Shown here: positions 8,428 through 17,994 of the stretch, piece after piece
How the letters are laid out: every line of letters starts with the position of its first letter
Numbering within the stretch: position 1 is the first letter of the stretch
From: Cupriavidus lacunae
GTDB taxonomy: Bacteria > Pseudomonadota > Gammaproteobacteria > Burkholderiales > Burkholderiaceae
Assembly (NCBI RefSeq): GCF_003353055.1
Contig: NZ_QKWJ01000003.1
Span: 62,001 to 126,000, forward strand
Direction of reading: 5' to 3'
Length of the DNA stretch: 64,000 bases
Position numbers and translations under genes: made by a program
The notes under the pieces: model-generated
The model's input: only the letters and a program-made list of their open reading frames with translations
What the model was told of the DNA's origin: nothing
Databases searched by the model: none

Positions 8428-8903
8428 TCGGCTGGCTGCGCAGGATCTTCCCGGGCCAGGCCCGCGCCGGCAGCAAAGCTGGCAACACCCGTCGGCCCGA
8501 TCCGTCCGAACCCTTCATCATCAATCTGTACGACGACCGCGTGGTGGTGCACCGCCCCGACGGCCAGCGCGAGGAGATCGCCTGGGACGTGCTCGAGCGC
8601 GTGGTGGTGCGCGTGTCCGACCGCGCGCCCTGGGCCGGCACCGCCTGGCTGATCCTGATCGGCGCGCCCGACTCGGGCCAGGGCTGCGTGGTGCCGCTCG
8701 ACGCGGCCAACCATGCGGCACTGGTGGAGCGGCTGCGCGCGCTGCCGGGCTTCAGCGAACAGAAGCTCGACAATGCGCTGCGCGACGCCGCGGCGGGCAA
8801 GTCGCGCTCGGATGCGATCTGCTGGAAACAGGGCGCGCAAGCACAACCGGCGGCCGATGGGGAGCATGCTGGAGGCAGCGACGATGCCGGCCGTGCCGCC
8901 TGA
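8424..8903 (+). CDS. Conserved-looking hypothetical protein between pepP and ubiH
   Basis: A 159-residue soluble protein that I do not recognise. It overlaps pepP by 4 nt (ATGA) and the ubiH start by 20 nt, which supports it being translated. The N-terminus is short, basic and amphipathic (MIGWLRRIFPGQ). The middle has alternating polar/hydrophobic residues (FIINLYDDRVVVHRPDGQ, then EEIAWDVLERVVVRVSDRAP) that suggest a small beta-rich fold of about 110 residues. The last 30 residues are low-complexity Ala/Gly/Asp. No signal peptide, membrane helix or cysteine cluster is present. Context may suggest a link to ubiquinone synthesis, but this is inference only. Confidence 0.75.
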   Translation: MIGWLRRIFPGQARAGSKAGNTRRPDPSEPFIINLYDDRVVVHRPDGQREEIAWDVLERVVVRVSDRAPWAGTAWLILIGAPDSGQGCVVPLDAANHAALVERLRALPGFSEQKLDNALRDAAAGKSRSDAICWKQGAQAQPAADGEHAGGSDDAGRAA

Positions 8904-10122
8904 CTTCCACGGCCTTCGCGATATCGCCATCGTTGGCGGCGGCCCGGTCGGGCTGGCGCTGGCCTGCCAGTTGCTGCGCACCACGGACTGGCGCCTGACG
9001 CTGGTCGATGCCGCCACGCCGGCGCGCGCCGCACGCGATCCGCGCGCGATCGCGCTGTCGCACGGCAGCCGCCAGTTGCTGGAGCAGATCGGCGCCTGGC
9101 CGGTGCCGGGCAGCCCGATCGAACATATCCACGTTTCGCAGCGCGGCCGCTTCGGCCATGTCCGGCTGCACCATGACGACTACGACGTGCCGGCACTCGG
9201 CTACGTGGTGCGCTACGGCGAGTTGTGCAACGTGCTGGAGCGTGCGCTTGCTCACGCCGCGCAGGCCGCTGGCGCGGACCGCATGCAGCGCGTGTTCGAA
9301 ACCCGCATCGGCCAGATCGAACAGGACCCGGTGCCGCGCGCTGCCGGCGAGGCCGATACGGGTATCGTTCACCTGACCGGCACTGGCCATGAAGGCCAGA
9401 CGGTGCGCCTGGCCGCGCGGGTGGCGGTCCAGGCGGAGGGCGGGCTGTTCCATGAACAGGCCGCGCACCAGGGCCGTGGCGCGCGCACCCGAGACTACCG
9501 CCAGACCGCCGTGATTGCCCACGTGACCTGCTCACGCCCGCAACCGGGCTGGGCCTGGGAACGCTTTACCGACGAAGGCCCGCTCGCGTTGCTGCCGCAT
9601 GAGGAACACGGCGCGCCGGGCTACGCGCTGGTGTGGTGCTGCCCGCCGGACGAGGCGGCGCGGCGCATCGCGCTGCCGGAGGCCGAGTTTGCCCTGGAGC
9701 TGGGCCGTGCCTTCGGCGACCGCATGGGCCAATTCATGCTGGCGGGCAAGCGCCATGCCTTCCCGCTGGGGCTGAACGCCGCGCCGGTGACGGTCAATGG
9801 CAGCGTGGTGGCGGTCGGCAATGCCGCGCAGACGCTGCATCCGGTGGCCGGACAGGGGCTCAACCTGGGCCTGCGCGATGCCTTTGCGCTGGCCGACTCG
9901 CTGCGCAGCGCGTGCACGCCGCAGGCGCTGCAGGCCTTCGCCAGCCGGCACCGCGTGGACCGCGCCGTCACCATCGGCGTCACCGACCTGCTGCCGCGCG
10001 TGTTCGGGATTTCCTATCCGCTGGCGGCCCATGCCCGCGGGGCGTCGCTGGCCGCGCTGGCCTGCCTGCCACCGCTGCGGCACGCGCTGGCGCGCCACAT
10101 GATGTTCGGAATGCGCCGCTAA
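8884..10122 (+). CDS. ubiH: FAD-dependent ubiquinone biosynthesis hydroxylase UbiH-like
   Basis: This is a class A flavin monooxygenase hydroxylating the ubiquinone ring. From the ATG at 8884 (GGAGG eight nt upstream) the product is 412 aa. The dinucleotide-binding motif IAIVGGGPVGLALA lies at the N-terminus. The second FAD motif VGNAAQTLHPVAGQGLNLGL is clear in the C-terminal third, which is the UbiH/UbiI/UbiF family signature. Earlier in-frame ATGs at 8857 and 8866 have no good ribosome site. The pepP linkage favours UbiH (C6 hydroxylation), but UbiI, UbiF, UbiL or UbiM activity cannot be separated by eye. Confidence 0.85.
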   Translation: MPAVPPDFHGLRDIAIVGGGPVGLALACQLLRTTDWRLTLVDAATPARAARDPRAIALSHGSRQLLEQIGAWPVPGSPIEHIHVSQRGRFGHVRLHHDDYDVPALGYVVRYGELCNVLERALAHAAQAAGADRMQRVFETRIGQIEQDPVPRAAGEADTGIVHLTGTGHEGQTVRLAARVAVQAEGGLFHEQAAHQGRGARTRDYRQTAVIAHVTCSRPQPGWAWERFTDEGPLALLPHEEHGAPGYALVWCCPPDEAARRIALPEAEFALELGRAFGDRMGQFMLAGKRHAFPLGLNAAPVTVNGSVVAVGNAAQTLHPVAGQGLNLGLRDAFALADSLRSACTPQALQAFASRHRVDRAVTIGVTDLLPRVFGISYPLAAHARGASLAALACLPPLRHALARHMMFGMRR

Positions 10123-10138
10123 CCGCCACCAGTGCCTG

Positions 10139-10162
10139 GTCAGTGGCGCTTGCGCCACTGAC
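10139..10162. other. Perfect 11-bp inverted repeat after ubiH
   Basis: GTCAGTGGCGC and its exact reverse complement are separated by only two bases (TT). It lies 17 nt past the ubiH stop and is not followed by a T-run, so it is either a Rho-dependent or processing hairpin or a cruciform/operator. Confidence 0.55.
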
Positions 10163-10184
10163 TGCACTCCAATGCGCCGCGAAT

Positions 10185-10224
10185 GCTCAAATCTTGAGCA
10201 ACGGTGACCGATTGGCGGTAGAAT
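10185..10224 (+). promoter_or_regulatory. Putative dusB-fis-purH promoter with overlapping operator-like repeat
   Basis: A perfect inverted repeat GCTCAA-ATC-TTGAGC (10185-10199) overlaps a possible -35 (TTGAGC, 10194-10199). A -10-like TAGAAT lies at 10219-10224, a long 19-nt spacer away. The rest of the gap to dusB (10225-10440) includes a second inverted repeat ACATGTCCC/GGGACATGT at 10236-10244 and 10272-10280. Confidence 0.4.
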
Positions 10225-10440
10225 CCTGCCCTCGCACATGTCCCGATCCATCGCCGGCAGCTGTTTCGGCAGGGACATGTTTTTCCGTTTCGTCTCTGTT
10301 TCGTCTTCCGCCTCAGAGCAGGCTGACCCGATCCCATCGCGGCGCATCGCGCCGCGAAGCAACTCGGGCCGCCAGGACGGGCCATCAGAGCCGCCGCCCA
10401 GTGGTTGCCTAATTCGTCACCTAATTCGTCGCCCAACGTC

Positions 10441-11502
10441 GTGCAGATCGGACCTCACCAACTCCGCAACAACCTGTTCGTCGCCCCGATGGCGGGCGTG
10501 ACGGACCGGCCCTTCCGCCAACTGTGCAAGCAGCTCGGCGCGGGCTATGCGGTGTCGGAAATGGTGGCGTCCAACGCACAGCTGTGGAAGAGCGAGAAGA
10601 CCATGCGCCGCGCCAACCATGCCGGCGAGGTCGAGCCCATTGCCGTGCAGATCGCCGGCGCCGAACCGTCGATGATGGCCGAAGCCGCGCGCTACAACGT
10701 GGACCGCGGCGCGCAGATCATCGACATCAACATGGGCTGCCCGGCCAAGAAGGTATGCAACGTCGCCGCCGGCTCGGCCCTGCTGCAGAATGAACCGCTG
10801 GTGGTGCGCATCGTCCAGGCAGTGGTCGGCGCCGTGGGCGACCGGGTGCCGGTCACGCTCAAGATCCGTACCGGCTGGGACCGCGAGAACCGCAATGCGC
10901 TGCGCGTCGCGCGCATGGTCGAGGACGCGGGCATCAGCATGCTGACCATCCACGGCCGCACCCGCGCCGACCTGTACCACGGCGACGCCGAATACGAGAC
11001 CATTGCCGCGGTCAAGGCAGCGGTCTCGATCCCGGTGGTCGCCAACGGCGACATCACCACGCCGCAAAAGGCAAAACAAGTGCTGGCACTGACCGGCGCG
11101 GACGCGATCATGATCGGCCGCGCAGCACAGGGCCGGCCCTGGCTTTTCCGTGAAATCGAGCACTTCCTGAAGACCGGCGAGATGCTGCCGTCGCCGGAAG
11201 TGGTCGAGATCCGCGCCATCATGAACGCGCACCTGGAAGACCACTACGCCTTCTACGGCGAGTTCACCGGCGTGCGCACCGCGCGCAAGCATATTGCCTG
11301 GTACACGCGCGGGCTGCGCGGCGCCAACCTGTTCCGCCACCGCATGAACACGCTGGAAAGCACCGCCGAGCAGCTGGCGGCGGTCAATGCGTTCTTCGAC
11401 GAGCAGGCGCAGATCTCTGACCGGCTGGTGTACGTGGACGAAGCCACGCAAGACAAAGACGAAGCGAACAACAACAAAAACGGGGAGTTGCTTGCCGCAT
11501 GA
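10441..11502 (+). CDS. dusB: tRNA-dihydrouridine synthase DusB
   Basis: An FMN enzyme that reduces specific uridines in tRNA D-loops using NADPH. With the GTG at 10441 as start, the protein is 353 aa. The catalytic cysteine falls at position 100 in DINMGCPAKKVCN, the same number as in E. coli DusB, and the N-terminus reads MQIGPHQLRN, as in the family. The frame also allows a TTG at 10405 (365 aa); neither has a strong ribosome site. It ends in a 4-nt ATGA overlap with fis, the widely conserved dusB-fis operon. The Lys/Asn/Asp-rich C-terminal tail is not part of the fold. Confidence 0.93.
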   Translation: MQIGPHQLRNNLFVAPMAGVTDRPFRQLCKQLGAGYAVSEMVASNAQLWKSEKTMRRANHAGEVEPIAVQIAGAEPSMMAEAARYNVDRGAQIIDINMGCPAKKVCNVAAGSALLQNEPLVVRIVQAVVGAVGDRVPVTLKIRTGWDRENRNALRVARMVEDAGISMLTIHGRTRADLYHGDAEYETIAAVKAAVSIPVVANGDITTPQKAKQVLALTGADAIMIGRAAQGRPWLFREIEHFLKTGEMLPSPEVVEIRAIMNAHLEDHYAFYGEFTGVRTARKHIAWYTRGLRGANLFRHRMNTLESTAEQLAAVNAFFDEQAQISDRLVYVDEATQDKDEANNNKNGELLAA

Positions 11503-11732
11503 GCCGCAACGCTATCGACCAGTGCATCCGGGAAAGCCTGGACACTTATTTTCGCGACCTGGACGGCGAAGAGCCGTCGAATATGTACAACATGGTGCTC
11601 GAGGCCGTCGAACGGCCGCTGCTGGAAGCCGTGATGTTGCGCGCCGAGCGCAACCAGTCGCTGGCAGCCGCCTACCTGGGCATCAATCGCAATACGCTGC
11701 GCAAGAAACTGCAGCAGCACGGTTTACTTTGA
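11499..11732 (+). CDS. fis: DNA-binding nucleoid protein Fis
   Basis: Fis is a small dimeric nucleoid protein that bends DNA and tunes growth-rate-dependent promoters, including rRNA operons. The product is 77 aa, shorter at the N-terminus than enteric Fis (98 aa) and typical of beta-proteobacterial forms. The C-terminal helix-turn-helix [20 protein letters not shown] is canonical. It starts inside the dusB stop codon and is followed 22 nt later by purH, so the three genes are probably co-transcribed. Confidence 0.95.
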   Translation: MSRNAIDQCIRESLDTYFRDLDGEEPSNMYNMVLEAVERPLLEAVMLRAERNQSLAAAYLGINRNTLRKKLQQHGLL

Positions 11733-11754
11733 ATTTGAAGCGTTTCCCACAGCC

Positions 11755-13329
11755 ATGATCAAGCAAGCCCTACTCTCTGTTTCCGACAAGACCGGCATCG
11801 TCGATTTCGCGCGCGAACTGAACGCGCTCGGCGTCACGCTGCTTTCCACCGGCGGCACCGCCAAGCTGCTGGCCGACAGCGGCCTGCCCGTGACGGAGGT
11901 GGCCGACTACACCGGCTTCCCGGAAATGCTCGACGGACGCGTCAAGACGCTGCACCCGAAGGTCCACGGCGGCATCCTCGCACGCCGCGACCTGCCCGAG
12001 CACATGGCCGCGCTGGCCGAGCACGACATCCCGACGATCGACCTGCTGGTGGTCAACCTGTACCCGTTCCAGCAGACCGTGGCCAAGGATGACTGCACCC
12101 TGCCCGACGCGATCGAGAACATCGACATCGGCGGCCCGACCATGCTGCGCTCGGCGGCCAAGAACCACCGCGACGTGACCGTGATCGTGGATCCGGCCGA
12201 CTACGCCGTAGTGCTGGGTGAAATGCGCGCCAACGCCAACAGCGTCGGCTACGACACCAACTTCCGCCTGGCCACCAAAGTATTCGCGCACACCGCGCAA
12301 TACGACGGTGCCATCACCAACTACCTGACCAGCCTAGGCGCCGACAAGTCGCACCAGGCCCGCAGCGCCTACCCGCAGACGCTGAACCTGGCCTTCGACA
12401 AGGTGCAGGAAATGCGCTACGGCGAGAACCCGCACCAGTCCGCCGCCTTCTACCGCGACCTGAAGGCCGTGGACGGCGCGCTGGCCAACTACTTGCAGCT
12501 GCAGGGCAAGGAACTGTCGTACAACAACATCGCCGACGCCGACGCGGCCTGGGAATGCGTCAAGTCGTTCGACGCCGCCAACGGCGCCGCCTGCGTCATC
12601 ATCAAGCACGCCAACCCGTGCGGCGTGGCGGTGGGCGCCAACGCGCTGGAAGCGTACGACAAGGCCTTCAAGACCGATTCGACCTCGGCCTTCGGCGGCA
12701 TCATCGCCTTCAACGTCGAACTGGACGAGACCGCCGCGCAAGCCGTGGCCAAGCAGTTCGTCGAAGTGCTGATCGCCCCGTCGTTCAGCGCCGGCGCGCG
12801 CGCCGTGTTCGCGGCCAAGCAGAACGTGCGCCTGCTGGAGATCCCGCTGGGCAAGGGCATCAACCAGTATGACTTCAAGCGCGTCGGCGGCGGCCTGCTG
12901 GTGCAGAGCCCGGACGCCAGGAACGTGCAGCCGTCCGAGCTGCGCGTGGTGACGCGCCGCCACCCGACCCCGAAGGAAATGGACGACCTGATGTTCGCCT
13001 GGCGCGTGGCCAAGTTCGTCAAGTCCAACGCCATCGTGTTCTGCGGCGGCGGCATGACGCTGGGCGTGGGCGCGGGCCAGATGAGCCGCGTGGATTCGGC
13101 CCGCATTGCCAGCATCAAGGCACAGAATGCCGGCCTGACGCTGGCGGGTTCGGCGGTGGCGTCGGACGCGTTCTTCCCGTTCCGTGACGGCCTGGACGTG
13201 GTGGTTGACGCAGGTGCCACCTGCGTGATCCAGCCGGGCGGCTCGATGCGCGACGACGAAGTGATCGCCGCCGCCGACGAGCGCGGCATCGCCATGGTGC
13301 TGACCGGCACGCGCCACTTCCGCCACTGA
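11755..13329 (+). CDS. purH: Bifunctional AICAR transformylase / IMP cyclohydrolase
   Basis: PurH performs the last two steps of IMP synthesis in the cytosol. The 524-residue length is normal. The N-terminal MGS-like cyclohydrolase domain (about 1-195) has [18 protein letters not shown] and [18 protein letters not shown]. The C-terminal transformylase domain has [25 protein letters not shown] and [15 protein letters not shown]. It closes the dusB-fis-purH cluster and is followed by an intrinsic terminator. Confidence 0.98.
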   Translation: MIKQALLSVSDKTGIVDFARELNALGVTLLSTGGTAKLLADSGLPVTEVADYTGFPEMLDGRVKTLHPKVHGGILARRDLPEHMAALAEHDIPTIDLLVVNLYPFQQTVAKDDCTLPDAIENIDIGGPTMLRSAAKNHRDVTVIVDPADYAVVLGEMRANANSVGYDTNFRLATKVFAHTAQYDGAITNYLTSLGADKSHQARSAYPQTLNLAFDKVQEMRYGENPHQSAAFYRDLKAVDGALANYLQLQGKELSYNNIADADAAWECVKSFDAANGAACVIIKHANPCGVAVGANALEAYDKAFKTDSTSAFGGIIAFNVELDETAAQAVAKQFVEVLIAPSFSAGARAVFAAKQNVRLLEIPLGKGINQYDFKRVGGGLLVQSPDARNVQPSELRVVTRRHPTPKEMDDLMFAWRVAKFVKSNAIVFCGGGMTLGVGAGQMSRVDSARIASIKAQNAGLTLAGSAVASDAFFPFRDGLDVVVDAGATCVIQPGGSMRDDEVIAAADERGIAMVLTGTRHFRH

Positions 13330-13373
13330 GCACGGCACGCTCGCGGTCTTGCACAGCAAGACCGCCGCAAACG

Positions 13374-13414
13374 AAGCGGTTTCGCTCCCATGTGGGGAAC
13401 GAAACCGCTTTTTG
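13374..13414 (+). terminator. Rho-independent terminator after purH
   Basis: An 11-bp perfect stem AAGCGGTTTCG (13374-13384) and CGAAACCGCTT (13400-13410), with a 15-nt loop, ends in a T-rich tract (TTTTTGCTT). It lies 45 nt after the purH stop and separates it from ruvC. Confidence 0.8.
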
Positions 13415-13493
13415 CTTGGTGCACCCGCAACGCCAGCGCGAACGCCCCGGCAAAAAGCAATACACTAGCAACGGCATCCACCCTACCCACCCA

Positions 13494-14039
13494 ATGCGAA
13501 TCCTAGGCATCGACCCCGGCCTGCGCACCACCGGCTTCGGCGTGATCGAGAAGCACGGCAACAAGCTTGCCTACGTGGCCTCGGGCACGATCAAGAGCGA
13601 CGGCAATTCGACCCTGCCGGAACGGCTGAAGACGCTGTACGACGGCATCAGCGAAGTGTCGCGCACCTACGCACCCGACTGCGCGGCGATCGAGAAGGTC
13701 TTCGTCAACGTCAACCCGCAATCGACGCTGCTGCTCGGCCAGGCCCGCGGCGCGGCGATCTGCGGGCTGGTGGGCTACGGGCTGCCGGTATTCGAATACA
13801 CCGCGCTGCAACTCAAGGTGGCGGTGGTCGGCTATGGCCGCGCCAACAAGGCACAGGTGCAGGAGATGGTGACGCGGCTCCTGATGCTGCCCGGCCAGCC
13901 CGGCAGCGATGCGGCCGATGCGCTCGGCGTGGCGATCTGCCATGCCAACGGCGGCGATACGCTGGGCACGCTGGCGGGCCTGGCGCCCGACCTGGTGCGC
14001 AAGGGCATGCGCGTGCGGCGCGGGCGGCTGGTCGGCTGA
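13494..14039 (+). CDS. ruvC: Holliday junction resolvase RuvC
   Basis: RuvC cleaves Holliday junctions moved by RuvAB. The protein is 181 aa. The four catalytic acids fall at D7 (LGIDPG), E67 (AAIEKV), D139 and D142 (SDAADALG), the same spacing as in E. coli. The start is the ATG at 13494, since the open frame upstream lacks family similarity. ruvA and ruvB follow on the same strand but are separated from ruvC by a lipoprotein phosphodiesterase gene. Confidence 0.97.
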   Translation: MRILGIDPGLRTTGFGVIEKHGNKLAYVASGTIKSDGNSTLPERLKTLYDGISEVSRTYAPDCAAIEKVFVNVNPQSTLLLGQARGAAICGLVGYGLPVFEYTALQLKVAVVGYGRANKAQVQEMVTRLLMLPGQPGSDAADALGVAICHANGGDTLGTLAGLAPDLVRKGMRVRRGRLVG

Positions 14040-14122
14040 GCACGTCGGCAGGAAACGGCTTTCGCCGCGCTGGCATTCCCGTCTTTTACAATCGGGCATT
14101 CGTTTCACCATTGGAAAGCTGC

Positions 14123-15358
14123 ATGCCTAGCCAGTCCCGACTGAGCGCGCCGCGCTCGCGCGCCGCCGGCCTCTTCCTTACTCTTGCCGCCAGCCGGCGA
14201 TGGCTGTTCCCCGCCGCCGCGTGCGCCGTGCTGGTCGCCGGCTGCGCCACCGCGCCGCGCCCCAGGCCCGCCACGCCCCCAGCGCCCCCGGCCCCCGGGC
14301 CTGCCCCGAGCGCCGCGCCCGCGGCTGCCGCCCAACCCAAACCGCTGGTGATCGCCCATCGCGGCGCCAGCGCGCTGCGTCCCGAACATACGCTTGCCGC
14401 CTACGCCAAGGCGATCGAGGACGGTGCCGACGCCATCGAGCCCGACCTGGTCATGACACGCGACGGCGTGCTGGTGGCACGCCACGAGAACGACATCACC
14501 GGCACCACCAACGTGGCCGAACTGCCGCAGTTTGCCGAACGCAAGCGCACCAAGGTGATCGACGGCGAGCGCCTGACCGGCTGGTTCACCGAAGACTTCA
14601 CACTGGCCGAACTCAAGACGCTGCGCGCGCGCGAGCGCATCCCGCGCCTGCGCCCCGCCAATGCGCGCCTGAACGACCAGTTCGAGGTGCCGACCTTCGA
14701 CGAGATCGTGCGCCTGGCCGAACAGGCCGCGCTGCGCACCGGCAAACCCATCGGCATCTATCCCGAACTGAAGCACCCGAGCTATTTCCGCGGCATCGGA
14801 CTACCGCTCGAGGACAAGCTGGCGGCAGCGCTGCGCGCGCAGCCCTACCTGCGAAATGCGCCGGTGTTCATCCAGTGCTTCGAGAGCGGCAGCCTGCGCG
14901 CGCTGCGGCGCACGCTTGGCAGCAACCTGCCCAACGTCAAGCTGGTGCAGCTCATCGGCAATCCGCGCAAGGGCCCGGCCGACTGGAAGCTGGCCGGCGA
15001 CGGCCGCACCTTCGGCGACATGCTGAGCGCGACCGGCCTGCGCGAGGTGGCGGCCTACGCCGACGGCATCGGCCCCGAGAAAAGCAGCGTGGTGCCGCGC
15101 GATGCGCAGGGCGCCCTGGCTGCGCCGACGGCGGTCGTGCACCAGGCGCATGCCGCCGGGCTGTTCGTCCATCCGTACACCTTCCGCCCGGAAAACAGCT
15201 TCCTGCCCAAGGCGCTGCAGACCGGCGGCGACGAGGCCACGCGCAGCCCGTCAGGCATGGAGCGCGAGGTGCAGGCCTTTATCGCGGCCGGCATCGACGG
15301 CTTCTTCACCGACGACCCGGCGCTGGGCCGGCGCGCGGTGGATACGCCCGCGCGCTGA
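14123..15358 (+). CDS. Glycerophosphodiester phosphodiesterase, predicted lipoprotein (GlpQ-like)
   Basis: It hydrolyses glycerophosphodiesters to glycerol-3-phosphate and an alcohol. From the ATG at 14123 (GGAAAG a few nt upstream; a TTG lies 12 nt earlier) the product is 411 aa. The signal peptide ends in a lipobox LVAGC with Cys41, so it is probably membrane-anchored in the periplasm. It is followed by a Pro/Ala linker. The GDPD signature is intact: [19 protein letters not shown], then [19 protein letters not shown] with the metal/catalytic Glu, Asp and His. GlpQ-type insertions later in the barrel ([11 protein letters not shown]) are visible. It interrupts the ruvC-ruvA-ruvB order. Confidence 0.9.
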   Translation: MPSQSRLSAPRSRAAGLFLTLAASRRWLFPAAACAVLVAGCATAPRPRPATPPAPPAPGPAPSAAPAAAAQPKPLVIAHRGASALRPEHTLAAYAKAIEDGADAIEPDLVMTRDGVLVARHENDITGTTNVAELPQFAERKRTKVIDGERLTGWFTEDFTLAELKTLRARERIPRLRPANARLNDQFEVPTFDEIVRLAEQAALRTGKPIGIYPELKHPSYFRGIGLPLEDKLAAALRAQPYLRNAPVFIQCFESGSLRALRRTLGSNLPNVKLVQLIGNPRKGPADWKLAGDGRTFGDMLSATGLREVAAYADGIGPEKSSVVPRDAQGALAAPTAVVHQAHAAGLFVHPYTFRPENSFLPKALQTGGDEATRSPSGMEREVQAFIAAGIDGFFTDDPALGRRAVDTPAR

Positions 15359-15444
15359 TCCGGCCGGGCAGCCGCTGGGCTACACTTGCGGCCGCCGCTT
15401 CCCTGACACCCCACTCCACCCCACCCCAATCTCCCCTCCGCACC

Positions 15445-16026
15445 ATGATCGGACGCATCGCCGGCACCCTTATCGAGAAGAATCCCCCGCACCTGCTGGT
15501 CGATTGCCACGGCGTCGGCTACGAGGTGGACGTGCCGATGAGCACCTTCTACAACCTGCCCGCGGTGGGCCAGCCGGTGACGCTGCTGACGCAGCTGATC
15601 GTGCGTGAGGACGCGCACCTGCTGTACGGCTTCGGCAGCGCGGCGGAGCGCAATACTTTCCGCGAGCTGATCAAGATCACCGGCATCGGCGCGCGCATGG
15701 CGCTGGCGGTGCTCTCTGGCATGTCGGTCCCCGAGCTGGCGCAGGCCATCACGCTGCAGGAAGCCGGGCGCCTCACGCGCATTCCCGGCATCGGCAAGAA
15801 GACTGCCGAGCGGCTGCTGCTGGAGCTCAAGGGCAAGCTGGGCGCGGAACTGGGCCATGCGCCGGGCACGCCGGCGGTGCCGGACAACGCCGTCGACGTG
15901 CTCAATGCGCTGCTGGCGCTGGGCTATTCGGAGAAGGAAGCCGCCCCCGCGATCAAGCAAGTGCCGGCCGGCACCGGCGTGTCCGAGGGCATCAAGCTCG
16001 CGCTCAAGGCATTGTCCAAGGCTTGA
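15445..16026 (+). CDS. ruvA: Holliday junction branch-migration DNA-binding subunit RuvA
   Basis: RuvA binds four-way junctions as a tetramer and loads RuvB. The 193-residue product starts at the ATG at 15445 ([12 protein letters not shown]). Domain I (about 1-63) is the OB-fold. Domain II carries the two helix-hairpin-helix motifs ([18 protein letters not shown] and [18 protein letters not shown]). A linker and a C-terminal three-helix domain that contacts RuvB ([17 protein letters not shown]) follow. ruvB begins 58 nt downstream. Confidence 0.97.
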   Translation: MIGRIAGTLIEKNPPHLLVDCHGVGYEVDVPMSTFYNLPAVGQPVTLLTQLIVREDAHLLYGFGSAAERNTFRELIKITGIGARMALAVLSGMSVPELAQAITLQEAGRLTRIPGIGKKTAERLLLELKGKLGAELGHAPGTPAVPDNAVDVLNALLALGYSEKEAAPAIKQVPAGTGVSEGIKLALKALSKA

Positions 16027-16084
16027 GACCAGGATAGACGCGTAGAATGGCGGACTGTTGCCGCTGTTCGGGCCCCTGACCGCC

Positions 16085-17149
16085 ATGATCGAAACTGACA
16101 AGCTTGCCGCCCCCGCCCGCGTGATCGCCGCCACCCCCGCCTCGTCGCACGAGGAGGCGTTCGAGCGCGCGCTGCGGCCCAAGCTGCTGGACGAGTATGT
16201 CGGCCAGGAAAAGGTGCGCGGGCAGCTCGATATCTTCATGCACGCCGCGCGCAACCGGCGCGAGGCGCTGGACCATGTGTTGCTGTTCGGCCCGCCGGGT
16301 CTGGGCAAGACCACGCTGGCCCACATCATCGCGCGCGAGATGGGGGTCAACCTGCGCCAGACCTCGGGGCCCGTGCTGGAGCGCCCGGGCGACCTGGCCG
16401 CCCTGCTGACCAACCTGGAAGCCAACGACGTCCTCTTCATCGACGAAATCCACCGGCTCTCGCCGGTCGTCGAGGAAATCCTGTATCCGGCGCTCGAGGA
16501 CTACCAGATCGACATCATGATCGGCGAAGGCCCGGCCGCGCGCTCGGTCAAGCTCGACCTGCAGCCGTTCACGCTGGTGGGCGCCACCACGCGTGCCGGC
16601 ATGCTGACCAACCCGCTGCGCGACCGCTTCGGCATCGTCGCGCGGCTGGAGTTCTATACCGCCGAGGAGCTGGCCCGCATCGTCACGCGCTCGGCGCAGC
16701 TGCTGCATGCCCACATCGATCCGCAGGGCGCGCTGGAAATCGCCCGGCGCGCGCGCGGCACGCCCCGGATCGCCAACCGGCTGCTGCGCCGGGTGCGCGA
16801 CTACGCCGAGGTCAAGGGCGACGGCACCATCACGCGCCAGATGGCGGATGCCGCACTGGCCATGCTGGACGTGGACAGCGTGGGCTTTGACCTGATGGAC
16901 CGCAAGCTGCTGGAAGCCGTGCTGCACAAGTTCGGCGGCGGCCCGGTGGGCGTGGACAACCTGGCCGCGGCCATCGGCGAAGAGCGCGACACCATCGAGG
17001 ACGTGCTCGAGCCCTATCTGATCCAGCAAGGCTATCTGCAGCGCACCCCGCGCGGGCGCGTGGCCACGGCCGCGGCCTACCGACATTTCGGACTGGCCAG
17101 CCCGCAAGCCGCCCAGGGCGGAGCGGGCGAACTGCTTGGCGACGCCTGA
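16085..17149 (+). CDS. ruvB: Holliday junction branch-migration ATPase RuvB
   Basis: RuvB is the hexameric AAA+ motor of RuvABC. From the ATG at 16085 the protein is 354 aa. Walker [10 protein letters not shown] is at 69-77 and Walker B DEIH at 120-123. The sensor region [10 protein letters not shown], the arginine-finger region NPLRDRFGI and a C-terminal winged helix ([17 protein letters not shown]) are all present. An in-frame TTG at 16058 is unlikely to be used. Confidence 0.98.
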   Translation: MIETDKLAAPARVIAATPASSHEEAFERALRPKLLDEYVGQEKVRGQLDIFMHAARNRREALDHVLLFGPPGLGKTTLAHIIAREMGVNLRQTSGPVLERPGDLAALLTNLEANDVLFIDEIHRLSPVVEEILYPALEDYQIDIMIGEGPAARSVKLDLQPFTLVGATTRAGMLTNPLRDRFGIVARLEFYTAEELARIVTRSAQLLHAHIDPQGALEIARRARGTPRIANRLLRRVRDYAEVKGDGTITRQMADAALAMLDVDSVGFDLMDRKLLEAVLHKFGGGPVGVDNLAAAIGEERDTIEDVLEPYLIQQGYLQRTPRGRVATAAAYRHFGLASPQAAQGGAGELLGDA

Positions 17150-17356
17150 GATTGTGCTGCGGCGCAACAGAAATGCGCCGCTTCCGCCTCTCAGTGGGAC
17201 CAATTAAACGTTTTAATTTCGCGCTCCAAATTTTTTCGAAGTGGATTGCTGGCCCGTGGCCGATTGTCCACAATGGCTTTATCGGCACCGGCCCGGTGCT
17301 GCGATGGCCGTGCCCCGCCAGGCACGGCACCTTCACAAATACGTCAAGGAAAGCCA

Positions 17357-17950
17357 ATGATTCGCCATTCGTCCAGCCTGCTCGCCGCAGCCCTCGCCGC
17401 CACGGCGTTCGCCGCCGGCAGTGCCAACGCCCAGCGCCCGCCGGCGCCGGTCGGCGTGGCCGAAGAAGCGGTCATCAGCGGCAAGATCGTCGATATCGAT
17501 CCCGAATCCAAGGCCGTGCTGGTCCAGGGCCCGCGCGGCAATGTGGTCGAACTGGTGGCTGGCGACGAAGCCCGCAACTTTGGCCAGATCCGCAAGGGCG
17601 ACATCCTCACCGTGGCGCGTGGCGCCGCGCTGGTCGCCGCGCTTGAGCCGGTCGACAGCAAGGCCACCGCACTGGCCGAATCGGTCGACCGCACCACGCG
17701 CGCCGCCGAGGGCGGCAAGCCCGGCATCATGCGCGAGATCACCACCACGGTGACCGCACAGATCACCAAGGTCGACCCGGCCAAGCGCCTGATCACCTTC
17801 CGCGGTCCGCGCGAGACGCTGCGCACCGTGAAAGTGCAGGACCCGGCCATCGACCTGAACGGCATCAAGCAGGGCCAGATGGCCAAGATCGTCTACCGTG
17901 AAGTCGTGGCCATTACGGTCAAGGCACCCGCGGCAGCCGCAGCCAACTGA
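17357..17950 (+). CDS. Exported protein of unknown function
   Basis: A 197-residue protein with a clear Sec signal peptide (MIRHSSSLLAAALAATAFAA, cleavage near ANAQ). The mature part is built from two similar beta-rich segments: EAVISGKIVDIDPESKAVLV at about 37-56, and TVTAQITKVDPAKRLITFRG further on, each followed by an EL/TV strand and a GD/GQ turn (RKGDILTV; KQGQMAKIV). This suggests an internal duplication of a small OB- or SH3-like barrel. No catalytic motif is visible. The ATG at 17357 follows AGGAAAG. A SYLF-domain lipoprotein gene follows 44 nt later on the same strand, so both may be envelope proteins of one operon. Function unknown. Confidence 0.8.
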   Translation: MIRHSSSLLAAALAATAFAAGSANAQRPPAPVGVAEEAVISGKIVDIDPESKAVLVQGPRGNVVELVAGDEARNFGQIRKGDILTVARGAALVAALEPVDSKATALAESVDRTTRAAEGGKPGIMREITTTVTAQITKVDPAKRLITFRGPRETLRTVKVQDPAIDLNGIKQGQMAKIVYREVVAITVKAPAAAAAN

Positions 17951-17994
17951 GCCACTGAGCCAGACGCGGTACTTTTCCCATCAGGAGGTTACCT

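Noticed and set aside
17204..17220. AT-rich palindrome ATTAAACGTTTTAAT after ruvB
   Set aside because: Short, imperfect and without a nearby gene start on a matching scale; kept out as possible chance in the 207-bp ruvB-downstream gap.
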